Source of the DNA: Acidimicrobiia bacterium
Lineage (GTDB): Bacteria > Actinomycetota > Acidimicrobiia > IMCC26256 > JAOSJL01
Assembly (NCBI GenBank): GCA_027494115.1
Contig: JAOSJL010000001.1
Span: 1,637,926 to 1,701,925, forward strand
DNA length: 64,000 nt
Direction of reading: 5' to 3'
Shown here piece after piece: positions 37,081-45,716 of this stretch (positions within the stretch are counted from its first letter, which is position 1; every line of letters begins with the position of its first letter). Under the pieces are notes generated by a model. It was not told the origin of the DNA and did not search any database. It saw nothing but the letters and a program-made list of their open reading frames with translations. Both the position numbers and the translations under genes were made by a program.

Positions 37081-37109
37081 ACAGTAACTCCTACTGCTAA
37101 CAATTGCAA
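37081..37109 (-). promoter_or_regulatory. Sigma70-type promoter TTGCAA-N17-TACTGT with ~100-base leader
   Basis: On the minus strand TTGCAA (37104-37109) and TACTGT (37081-37086) are separated by exactly 17 bases in an AT-rich island. It reads toward the HBHA/phasin-like gene, leaving a leader of about 100 bases that contains the GGAGG site. Confidence 0.65.
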
Positions 37110-37161
37110 GCGCGGCCGCTGATGAGTACCTGCGGGTGCCGCCGGTAGGCTCCGCGCTCCG

Positions 37162-40100
37162 ATGAGCACCGCAGAACCACCGCAGCCCGGCAGCGCGTCC
37201 GGTAGCTCTCCGGGGAGCGCGACCGATCCTCCGCCGACGCTCCGCCGATCCTCCCGCCGAGGCTTCCGGCGCTTCCGGCGGCGACGAACCGGCGGTGTCC
37301 CCCGAGGCTCCGCCCGTCGTGGCGGTCGTGCTGACGCGGGGTGAGCGTCCGAGCCTGGAGCCCACGCTCGAGGCTCTGGTGGCCCAGGACTACGCGTCGC
37401 TGTCGATTCTCGTTCTCTCGTACGACGGCCCCGATGATCTGACGGAACGGGTCGCCACCGCGGCGCCGGGAGCGTTCGTCCGTCGGATATCGGGGGAGCA
37501 TTCCTACGCTGCCATGGCCAATGAGGCGCTCGACAGCGTGGAGGGCGCACACTTTCTCCTGTTCCTCCACGACGACGTCGCACTCGACGAGAGGGGCCTG
37601 GCCCTGCTCGTCGACGAGGCGTACCGCTCCAACGCCGGCGTGCTCGGTCCCAAGATGGTCGCCGCCGACGACCCGAGAACGCTCTTGGACGTCGGCAACT
37701 CGATCGACCGTCTCGCGGCCGCACGCGCGATGATCGAACCGGGAGAGCGTGACCAGGAACAGCATGACGCGGTGCGCGATGTCTTCTTCGTCTCGGGCGC
37801 CGCCATGCTGGTCCGTACCGACCTCCTCGAAGCGCTCGGCGGATTCGATCCGATGTCGTCACCGGGCGTGGAGGATCTCGACCTCTGCTGGCGGGCGCGT
37901 CTCGCCGGCGCCCGCGTGCTGGTGGCTCCAGACGCGCGCGCTCGACACGCCGAGACCAGCGCCGACGACCGCATCGGCCCCCGCACCAGACCTCGGGAGT
38001 ACGAACGGCACCGCCTGAGGGTGTTCCTGAAGAACTACTCGGCACTCACGCTCCTGTGGCTGACGCCGGTCTTCCTCCTGACGACGTTCGTGGAGAGCAT
38101 CGTCTTCCTCTTCTCGCGCCGGGCGGCTCGTGCGCGTGCCGTGATCGGTGCGTGGTTCTGGAACTTGCGCAGAATCGGCTCTCTGCGCCGTGACCGTCGG
38201 AAGCTCAAGAGGCAGAGAAGGGTCAGCGACGCCGACCTGCGGTTCCTCCAGGTGCGGGGGAGTGCGCGTGCCGCTCGGTATCTCGGGGAGAAGCTGCACG
38301 CGCAGGAGGCTCTTGCCGAGCTGGAGAGCTTCGGGCGGGATGCGATGGAGGGTGCCGGTCGTCGCACGCGCACGCCTGTCGCGATCGGCTGGATCGTGCT
38401 GGGGCTGACGCTCCTCGTCGGTCAGCGCGACCTCTTGTTCGGAAGTGTCTCGAACGTCGGCTCCCTACTCGACTGGCCCGGAGTTCGAGACCTCTTCGAC
38501 ACGTTCACCTCGGGATGGCGCTTCTCCGGTCTGGGAGCCGCGGAGCCTGCTCCGACCGCCTTCGCGTTCATGGGAATGATGGGGACGCTGCTCCTCGGAG
38601 CCGTCGGCCTCGCGCGAACGCTCGTGGTCGTAGCGGCGATTCCAGTGGGTGCGCTCGGGATGTACCGCCTCGTGCGGCCGCGGTCACCGTCGGCGGGTCC
38701 CGCGTTCCTGGCGGCGGTCGCCTACGCGGTCGTCCCCCTTCCGCGCAACGCCATCGCCGATGGTCGCTTCGGTGCGATCGTTCTGTACGCGCTCGCACCT
38801 GCCCTTCTCGCCGCCCTCCTGCGCAGCTCCGGAATGCACCCTTCCGGCGATGGTGACGCTCCCGCGGTGGACGCGCGGCGGTCGTGGTTCCGACTCGTCG
38901 TTCTCACGGCCGTCGTGGCGGCGTTCTCACCCACCTCGATCGGAATCGTCCTCGTCATAGCGGTCGCTCTCGTGATCGCGCTCCCGTTCGTCGGTGGTGT
39001 GCGGCTGACAGCCCGTGCGGTCGTCGGTGCGATCGGCGCCGTTCTCCTGGCCGCGGTGCTCCTGGCTCCCTGGCCACTCAGCTATCTGGGCGACGGGGCC
39101 GATCCAGCAGCGCTCGGCGCTGTGTTCTCTGTCGAGGGGATGTCGGTTTCGGACATTCTTCGTTTCAACACCGGACCCGCGGGAGGGGGCTGGCTCGAGT
39201 GGGGCCTGTTGGCCGCCGCCGCTTTCTCGCTGCTGGTGGCGACCGGGAGCCGTCTCGCCTGGGCCGGCCGCGCCTGGCTCCTGGCCCTCGGCGGTTTCGC
39301 GCTGGTGTGGGTCCCCGCCCGCTTCGGGGGCGACATCCTCGTTCCGGCACCGGAGGCGCTGCTCGTCCCCGCGGCCCTGGGCCTGGCCTTCGCCGTCGGT
39401 ATCGGTGCCGCGGCGTTCGTCGACGACCTGCCGAGGTTCAGTTTCGGGTGGCGCCAGGCTGCCGCAGTCGGAGCCGGCGTCGCGCTCGTGCTTCCCGGTC
39501 TCGCTCTCCTCGGCGCCACCGTCGACGGTCGATGGAACATGCCGTCGCGAGGCTGGTCCGACACTCTCGGTTTCGTGAACTCGGACGTCGACGGTGCATC
39601 GTTTCGCATGATGTGGGTCGGTGATCCCGAGATCCTTCCGATCGACCCGTGGGTCCGTGACGTGAGTGGCGAGCAGGTCGGGTACGGGACCACCCGCGAC
39701 GGTACCGGTGACGCCCGCGAGCTCTGGCCGCTCGGAGACGGTGCGGGTGCCAACGATCTGCTCGGTGATGCTCTCGAGTTGGTGTCGTCGGGTGACACGA
39801 CGCGCCTCGGACATGTGCTCGCTCCGATGGGGGTGCGGTACCTCGCCGTGCCGAAACGCAACGCGCCGGGTGGAGTGGCGGGACAGACGCCGGACGCGAT
39901 GATCGCCGCACTGGACCGCCAGAACGACCTCCGCGCCGTGACCTCCATGACGATCTGATCCTGTATGAAAACGAGGTGTGGATTCCGCTGCGCGCCGTCG
40001 TCCCCGACGTCGTCCCGAAGGTGGTCGACGCCGACGAGCCCTCGGACAGCGCCACGCCGGCCTCTGATGAGGTGCCACGAGACGCGGACGACCCGCTCCG

Positions 40101-40437
40101 TGCGGGCGAACGTGTGGACCCGGGCCCGGTTGCTGTACCACTCACCGGGCCCCGATCGGGTTCCTCCGACGCTCCCGCGGGAACGATCCTGTGGGGTGAG
40201 GCCTTCGACCCAGACTGGAATGCCTCGGTCGACGGCGAGGGCCTCGAGCAGTTCGAGACGTTCGGGTGGTCGAACGGATACGAGTCGCCCGGCGGGTCTG
40301 TCTCCCTCACCTACGGCGGGCAGGCCGCCCGGTGGCTGCTCATCCTCGCGGAGCTCGTGGTGTGGTTCATCGTCGTGATTCTCTGGTGGCGAACCGGACG
40401 CAGGGGTGCGGCGGAGATCGCGCGGCGGAGGTCGTGA
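37162..40437 (+). CDS. Large multi-pass membrane GT2 glycosyltransferase, two indels
   Basis: A protein of ~1090 residues. The N-terminal GT-A domain has VVAVVLTRGERPSLEPTLEAL, LLFLHDDVALDERGLALL, FFVSGAAMLVRTDLLEALGG and SSPGVEDLDLCWRARLAG. Two to three membrane segments follow (TLLWLTPVFLLTTFVESIVF), then a long polytopic region with ten or more hydrophobic segments and a soluble part with MGVRYLAVP near the end, and a last membrane segment (LLILAELVVWFIVVILWW). One base is gained near 37228-37245 (after a Pro/Ser-rich start MSTAEPPQPGS) and one G is lost near 39937-39940. It precedes a DUF5719 gene, the same order as in many actinobacteria, where such proteins are thought to act in envelope glycan or lipoglycan assembly. 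The acceptor is unknown. Confidence 0.8.
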
Positions 40438-40438
40438 C

Positions 40439-41977
40439 ATGACCTCTCGCGACCGAAGGGATGGGGACGCGCCTGCAACCGACGCGAGGGAAAGCAACCG
40501 GCCGCGTCGACGGTCGAGTAGGCGCCGCGCGAGTGGGCGCCGCATTCCACGGCTCCCGATCCTCTTGGTCGTGATTGCGGCCGTCGTCGCGGCTGTCGTC
40601 GTGGGAACGGCCACGCCCGAGCCGGACCCGGTCGCTGCGGTCACACCGGCGGCCGAGGTCGTCGAGGGCAGACCCGCCACGACCTGGTACTGCGCCGCGG
40701 GGAGCTCGGATGCGGAAGGCTTCGCCGACGAGACCGTCGTCATCGGAAACATCGGTGACGAGGATGCCGACGTCACCGTGCGGGTCGAGCGCGGTGACGA
40801 GGGAGAGCCCGTCAGCGAGCAGTTCGACGTCCCGGCGCAATCCCAGGAGCGCGTCCTGATCAGTGACCTCGTCGAGTCAGCGGCTCCAGGGGTCGTCGTG
40901 GAGGCGTTCGGAGGGACCGTGGTCGTCGACCATCTGCTACGCGGTGCCGACGACGTTGCCGGGGGATCGTGCGCGACGGACACGTCGACCACCTGGTACT
41001 TCGCGGCGGGAACCACGACGGCCGACACAGCGCAGTTCCTCGACCTGTTCAACCCGTTCGGCAACGACGCCATTCTCGATGTGACGTTGTTCACGAGTGA
41101 GGGTGTGAAGCCGGACCGTTCTCTCGAGGGACTGGTGGTGCCGCGCCACTCCAAGGTGAGCGTCGCCGTCCACAGCGCCGTTCCCCGCCAGGACATCGTG
41201 GCGCTGGGTGTGGAGGCCCGTGCAGGGCGCGTCGTGGCCGAGCGCACCACCGTCTACCTGGGGAACCAGAAACCGGCCGGGCTCGGTGTCTCACTCGGTG
41301 CTGTCGAGCCCTCGACGGACTGGACCGTCGTGAACGGTCGTCTCGGGTCGGGCGCCAGCGAAGCGATCGTGGTTCTCAACCCCGGCGACATCACCGCCGA
41401 GATCGAGGTGGCCGTGGTGGCCGACGGAGACACGCTCGTCGAACCCCAGTTCCTGTCGGTGCCCAGCCGCTCGGTCGCGGCCCTCGACGTGGCGGGTCTG
41501 CCTGCCGAGGAAGACCACACGATCAGGGTCCGTTCCGTCAACGACCAACCGGTCGTCGTGGACCAGCGTTGGGTCTTCCCGGCACCCGACAGCGCTATCG
41601 GGCTTGCGACCACCGAAGGGATCACCGATCCGACCGAACGTTGGGCGTTCGCCTACGCAGGTGTTGACGACACGTCCGCGGACCGCCTGATCGTGTTCAA
41701 TCCCGCGGTGCTCGGAGAGGGCGACGCGGTCACCGTGTCGGCGACGCTGTTCCGCGGCGGCAGCGTGCAACCTCTCCAGGCGGCGGATCTCGACGCCGTC
41801 GACCTCGACGTCACCGACGTGGTCGTGGAGCCGGGCGAGCGTCTCACCGTCAAGCTCGGTGACGTGCCCGGCCTGTCGAGCGCGGCGCTCACCCTCGAGG
41901 CGAGCGGCCCCGTCGTCACGTCTCTCGTGTCGTTCCCGGCGGGCGTCGCCACGACTCCGGGTGTACCGGTTCGCTGA
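40439..41977 (+). CDS. DUF5719 family secreted/membrane-anchored protein
   Basis: A 512-residue protein with an Arg-rich cytoplasmic N-terminus, one membrane segment (LPILLVVIAAVVAAVVVG) and a long extracytoplasmic beta-rich region. The repeated opening TTWYCAAGSSDAEGFADETV, TTWYFAAGTTTADTAQFLDL and WAFAYAGVDDTSADRLIVF marks three or four similar domains of about 110 residues, each containing a pattern like VFNP. This matches the actinobacterial DUF5719 proteins that lie behind large GT2 genes. ATG at 40439, one base after the preceding TGA, so the two genes are translationally linked. The function is not established; a scaffold for the adjacent glycosyltransferase is an inference. Confidence 0.8.
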   Translation: MTSRDRRDGDAPATDARESNRPRRRSSRRRASGRRIPRLPILLVVIAAVVAAVVVGTATPEPDPVAAVTPAAEVVEGRPATTWYCAAGSSDAEGFADETVVIGNIGDEDADVTVRVERGDEGEPVSEQFDVPAQSQERVLISDLVESAAPGVVVEAFGGTVVVDHLLRGADDVAGGSCATDTSTTWYFAAGTTTADTAQFLDLFNPFGNDAILDVTLFTSEGVKPDRSLEGLVVPRHSKVSVAVHSAVPRQDIVALGVEARAGRVVAERTTVYLGNQKPAGLGVSLGAVEPSTDWTVVNGRLGSGASEAIVVLNPGDITAEIEVAVVADGDTLVEPQFLSVPSRSVAALDVAGLPAEEDHTIRVRSVNDQPVVVDQRWVFPAPDSAIGLATTEGITDPTERWAFAYAGVDDTSADRLIVFNPAVLGEGDAVTVSATLFRGGSVQPLQAADLDAVDLDVTDVVVEPGERLTVKLGDVPGLSSAALTLEASGPVVTSLVSFPAGVATTPGVPVR

Positions 41978-42013
41978 CGCCCGGTGACATCCGGTTCGGC
42001 GGTAGCGGTTCGG

Positions 42014-42019
42014 TAGCGT
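42014..42019 (+). promoter_or_regulatory. -10 box TAGCGT, leaderless thioredoxin-like gene
   Basis: TAGCGT followed by seven bases and the GTG at 42027. Confidence 0.5.
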
Positions 42020-42026
42020 CGCGTTC

Positions 42027-42467
42027 GTGGAGATCCGTCTGATCGTCGCCGCCGGAGTCGTCGTGGCGGCTGCGGGGGTCGCGTGGTTCGTGGAACGGCG
42101 ACGCTCGGGTGCGTCACCGTTCCCCGTCGGACGCGCCACGTCGGGTCCGACCGTCCCGGAGCGCCTCACACGCGGCGACTTCGACCGTCCCGACGCTCCG
42201 TGGCTCGTCGTGCTCTTCTCGTCGGCGACCTGCGACTCGTGTCTGACGATGCGCGACAAGGTCGCCGTGCTGGGATCCGAAGCCGTGGCGACGTGCGAAG
42301 TGGAGTACCCCGGTGAGCGCGAGCTCCATGACCGCTACGCCATCGATTCCGTGCCGCTCGTCGTGGTCGCCGACCTCGAGGGGAAGGTGCGAGCATCGTT
42401 TCTCGGCAACACGTCGGCGACCGACCTGTGGGCCGCCGTGGCCGAGCTCCGAACACCGCGAGACTAG
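42027..42467 (+). CDS. Membrane-anchored thioredoxin-fold protein
   Basis: A 146-residue protein with an N-terminal membrane segment (LIVAAGVVVAAAGVAWFV) and a thioredoxin-like domain. The active site is SSATCDSCLTMRDKV, a CxxC with Asp-Ser between the cysteines rather than the Gly-Pro of thioredoxin, and the cis-Pro loop is SVPLVVVAD. It probably works as an extracytoplasmic thiol-disulfide or reductant-delivery protein. It starts with GTG at 42027. Its stop shares the CTAG sequence at 42464-42467 with the stop of the convergent ftsH. Confidence 0.82.
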   Translation: MEIRLIVAAGVVVAAAGVAWFVERRRSGASPFPVGRATSGPTVPERLTRGDFDRPDAPWLVVLFSSATCDSCLTMRDKVAVLGSEAVATCEVEYPGERELHDRYAIDSVPLVVVADLEGKVRASFLGNTSATDLWAAVAELRTPRD

Positions 42468-44550
42468 GAAGAGGTATCGGGGCGTTCCATCGGCGTGGGT
42501 GACGGGGTGATGCCGGGCTCGAGCTCGGCATCGGGGGCGAGCTCGTTCTTGGGCGGTTCCACTTCCATCTTGGTGCCGTCGGCGCGCCGCACGATGCGCT
42601 TACCCCCGAGGGACGCCCCATCGCCTCGTCGACGAGACGCTCCACCTCCTTGCCTTCGAGCGTCTCGTGTTCGAGGAGCGCCTGCGCGACGGCGGTGAGC
42701 CCGGCCCGGTACTCGGTGAGCAGCGCATGGGTCCGCTCCTCCTGCTCGCGCAGGATGAGCTCCACCTCTTCATCGATCACCCGGGCGGTGTCGTCGGAGT
42801 AGTCGCGCGTGTGTACCAGGTCCTCGCCGAGGAACACCTGGCCCTGCGCACCCCAGGCCATGGGTCCGATCCGAGGTGACATCCCCCATTCGCGGACCAT
42901 CTTGCGCGCCAGTTCGGTCGCCCCGACGAGGTCGTTGTTGGCCCCCGTTGACAGCTCGCCGTAGACGATGTCTTCGGCGACCCGCCCACCCATGCGTACG
43001 ACGAGGGAGTCGGCGATGTAGTCGAAGCGGTGGATGTGGCGCTCCTCGGGCAGCTGCTGGGTCACGCCGAGCGCCATGCCGGTGGGCAGGATCGTGACCT
43101 TGTGCACGGGGTCGGCGTGGGGGAGCACGTAGGCGGCGACCGCGTGGCCGGCCTCGTGGTAGGCGACCGCCTCCTTTTCCTCCGCGCTCATCGACATGGA
43201 GTCGCGCTTCAGGCCCATGAGCACGCGGTCGCGGGCGTTCTCGAAATCCTCGGTGTGCACCTCGTCGTCGTCACGGCGCACCGCGTACAGGGCAGCTTCG
43301 TTGACGAGGTTGGCGAGATCGGCACCGCTCATCCCCGGTGTTCCCTTTGCCAGGGTCTCGGCGTCGACGTCGTCGCCGATCTTCTTGTCCTGGAAGTGGA
43401 CCTGGAGGATCTCGCGTCGCTCGGACTGTGACGGGAGAGGAATCAGAACCTGGCGGTCGAAGCGCCCGGGGCGAAGCAGGGCAGCGTCGAGTACGTCGGG
43501 CCGGTTCGTGGCCGCCATGATGACGAGACCCTCGGTCGGCTCGAAGCCGTCCATCTCGCCGAGGATCTGGTTGAGGGTCTGCTCGCGCTCGTCGTGGCCG
43601 CCACCGACGCCCGCGCCCCGCTTGCGACCGATCGAGTCGATCTCGTCGATGAAGATGATCGCCGGTGCCTGCTTGCGGGCGTTCTGGAAGAGGTCGCGCA
43701 CTCTCGAGGCCCCGACACCCACGAACATCTCCATGAAGTCCGAGCCCGTGACGGCGATGAACGGAACGCCCGCCTCGCCGGCGACCGCGCGTGCGATCAG
43801 GGTCTTTCCGGTTCCCGGAGGCCCGACGAGCAGCACTCCCTTCGGGATCTTGGCGCCGATCTCGCGGAACTTGCTCGGGTACTTGAGAAAGTCGACGACC
43901 TCGGTGATCTCCGTCTTGACGCCCTCGTAGCCCGCGACGTCGTCGAACGTCGTCGCCGGCTTCTCGGTGGAGTACACCTTCGCCTTCGACTTCCCGATGT
44001 TCATGACGCCGGCCATCTGTCCCTGCGCCCGTCGGTTCAGCCACACGAACACGCCGATGATCAGTGCCACCGGAATGAGCAGCACGAGCCAGTCGCCGAC
44101 GATGTTGCTGCTCTCGGGTTCGTAGTCGCGCCCGACCTCCTTCTCGTCGAGAAGAGCGACGTCGGCGTCGGGCATCTGGTCACGAGGGCCCTGGGTCTCG
44201 AACTCCTTCTTCTGGTCGAACTCGTCGCTCTTGTCCTCGAACTCTCCGACGATCTTGCCGCTCTGCTGGTCGATCGTGACGCTCTTGACCTGGTCGTCCT
44301 CGACCGCGGTCAGGAACTCGGAGTATTCGAAGTCGTAGCGGTCGGCGCTCTCCCGGAAGAACCCGTTGAAGACGAGCAACGCCACCACGAGGCCCACTCC
44401 CAGGAACGGAATCCAGCGTGGCCACGGGCGCGACTTGTCACCCTCCTTCTCCGGCCTCTCCGGAGGTTCCGGAGGGCTCGGCGGCGGGCCCGGAGGCCGG
44501 CTGGGGGCGGGCTGCTCATCAATGTCTCCCGTGGCGAACGACACTCCCAT
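42464..44550 (-). CDS. ftsH: ATP-dependent zinc metalloprotease FtsH, C-terminal indel
   Basis: Membrane-anchored AAA+ protease degrading unassembled membrane proteins and regulators. A Pro-rich N-terminus, membrane segment 1 ([18 protein letters not shown]), a periplasmic domain, membrane segment 2 ([18 protein letters not shown]), the AAA domain with Walker [29 protein letters not shown] and [20 protein letters not shown], and the peptidase with zinc motif [11 protein letters not shown]. One G is lost (coding strand) at + 42603-42607; the repaired tail reads [18 protein letters not shown] and ends at 42464. Length is ~696 residues. It stands alone, convergent with the thioredoxin-like gene and divergent from the CPBP protease gene. 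Confidence 0.95.
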
Positions 44551-44617
44551 GGTACGACCCGGTAACGCCGCCGGAGGCTCCGGGGGTTCCGGACCCTCCA
44601 GTGGTCATCGTGACCGT

Positions 44618-44623
44618 TAGCGT
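44618..44623 (+). promoter_or_regulatory. -10 box TAGCGT, leaderless CPBP protease gene
   Basis: TAGCGT followed by seven bases and GTG at 44631. It selects this start among several in-frame GTG codons. Confidence 0.5.
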
Positions 44624-44630
44624 GACGGGG

Positions 44631-45341
44631 GTGCCGGTTTCACCCGCAGGGCCTCCGGGTTCTCGATTTCGCTGGGGCCTTCTCGACGCCCTGGCCGTTT
44701 GGCTCGGCGGTCTCTTCGTGGGTGGCTTCGCCGGAGTGCTGCTCGGCAACACCGTCGACGGTGAGTTCGAACTGACGACCGCCGCCTTCGCCGTCGTGGT
44801 CCTGGTCCAGAACGCCGCCATGTTCGGGGGAACCGTGATCGTCAGCCGTTTCCGCGGCAGCGGGTCGCTAGACCGGGACTTCGGGCTGGACGTGACACCT
44901 CGCGACGCCGCGTGGCTCCTGGTCGGTCTCGTGCTCCAGCTCGTGGCGCTCGTTGCTCTCCTGCCCATCGCCGAGCTCGCAGGCCTGGATGAGGCGCCGC
45001 AAGAGGCGGTGCAGCGCCTCGAACAGGCGGGCGGGCTCGAGCTCGCGGTGCTGGCATTCGGCGTCGTGATCGTGGCCCCCGTCGTAGAGGAGCTGCTCTT
45101 CCGCGGCCTGCTCCTGCGCTCGCTGCTCCGCCGGACCACGCCCGCGGGGGCCGTCACGATCTCGGCAGGCCTCTTCGGACTGGTCCACCTGGCCGATCCG
45201 GGCGCCGCCGTCGTCGTCCCCGGTCTCGTGGCTCTGGGACTGCTCACCGGCGTGGAGGCCACCCGGACGGGCTCGCTCTCACGCCCGATCCTGCTCCACG
45301 CCGGTTTCAACCTCCTCACCGTCTTGGTCCTGGTTTTCTGA
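44631..45341 (+). CDS. CPBP (CAAX-like) family intramembrane metalloprotease
   Basis: A 236-residue polytopic membrane protein. The diagnostic motifs are all present in the C-terminal half: EE and R in PVVEELLFRGLLLRSLL, the His of ISAGLFGLVHLADPG and the last motif LLHAGFNLLT. Such proteases process prenylated or other membrane substrates, or confer bacteriocin immunity; the substrate is not predictable. Of the in-frame GTG codons at 44601, 44610, 44622 and 44631, the last is chosen because of the TAGCGT box seven bases upstream. It is divergent from ftsH. Confidence 0.87.
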   Translation: MPVSPAGPPGSRFRWGLLDALAVWLGGLFVGGFAGVLLGNTVDGEFELTTAAFAVVVLVQNAAMFGGTVIVSRFRGSGSLDRDFGLDVTPRDAAWLLVGLVLQLVALVALLPIAELAGLDEAPQEAVQRLEQAGGLELAVLAFGVVIVAPVVEELLFRGLLLRSLLRRTTPAGAVTISAGLFGLVHLADPGAAVVVPGLVALGLLTGVEATRTGSLSRPILLHAGFNLLTVLVLVF

Positions 45342-45352
45342 GACGAGGTATA

Positions 45353-45395
45353 GCGGCGCAGGTGTCCTGCGCCGCCCGAGTCGAGGCAAGGGAAC
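45353..45395 (+). repeat. Dispersed palindromic repeat, copy A (GCGGCGCAGG-tgt-CCTGCGCCGC plus conserved tail)
   Basis: A perfect 10-base inverted repeat with a 3-base loop, followed by ccgagtcgaggcaaggga. The same arrangement recurs at 63725 and partly at 63768. It lies between the CPBP gene and the zinc-ribbon gene and could act as a terminator for the former. Confidence 0.7.
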
Positions 45396-45497
45396 CCGTA
45401 AATCCTCAACAGTCACCTGTTCGCGCCGATGAGGCCCCGCAAGGCGGACGAGGGGCCCCGACCGACCGGGGACCAGGGGATTTCCGGAGGAGCGACC

Positions 45498-45671
45498 ATG
45501 CAGTGCGACGCATGCGGCAAGGACACCGTCATCCAGATCCGAATGGAGATCTCGGGTGAGCAGGTCACCTTTCAGCGCTGTGGTTTCTGTGAAGCCAAGA
45601 GCTGGGATGTCGCCGACAGCGGCGAGTTGAGCCTCGAAGGAGTACTCGACCTCGTCCGAACCACCGGCTGA
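45498..45671 (+). CDS. Small zinc-ribbon protein
   Basis: A 57-residue protein with two CxxC knuckles, CDACGKDT near the N-terminus and FQRCGFCEAKSW in the middle, spaced as in a treble-clef or zinc ribbon. The remainder is a short acidic helix (GELSLEGVLDLVRTTG). The ATG at 45498 has a ribosome site (cggagg) seven bases upstream, and longer in-frame starts have none. Many actinobacteria carry a small DUF3499-type zinc protein near manB, which this may correspond to, but the match is not certain. It is followed after 45 bases by the large membrane protein gene. Confidence 0.75.
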   Translation: MQCDACGKDTVIQIRMEISGEQVTFQRCGFCEAKSWDVADSGELSLEGVLDLVRTTG

Positions 45672-45716
45672 GCGGCGCGAGCCGCCTGCCGGGCGGTCCG
45701 ATGGCATCCTGTCGGG

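Noticed and set aside
39082-41250. Long open frames antisense to real genes (for example here, 24377-26722 and 45279-47474 on the minus strand)
   Set aside because: They are mirror images of the GC-rich coding strand, have no recognisable motifs, and lie entirely opposite well-supported genes.
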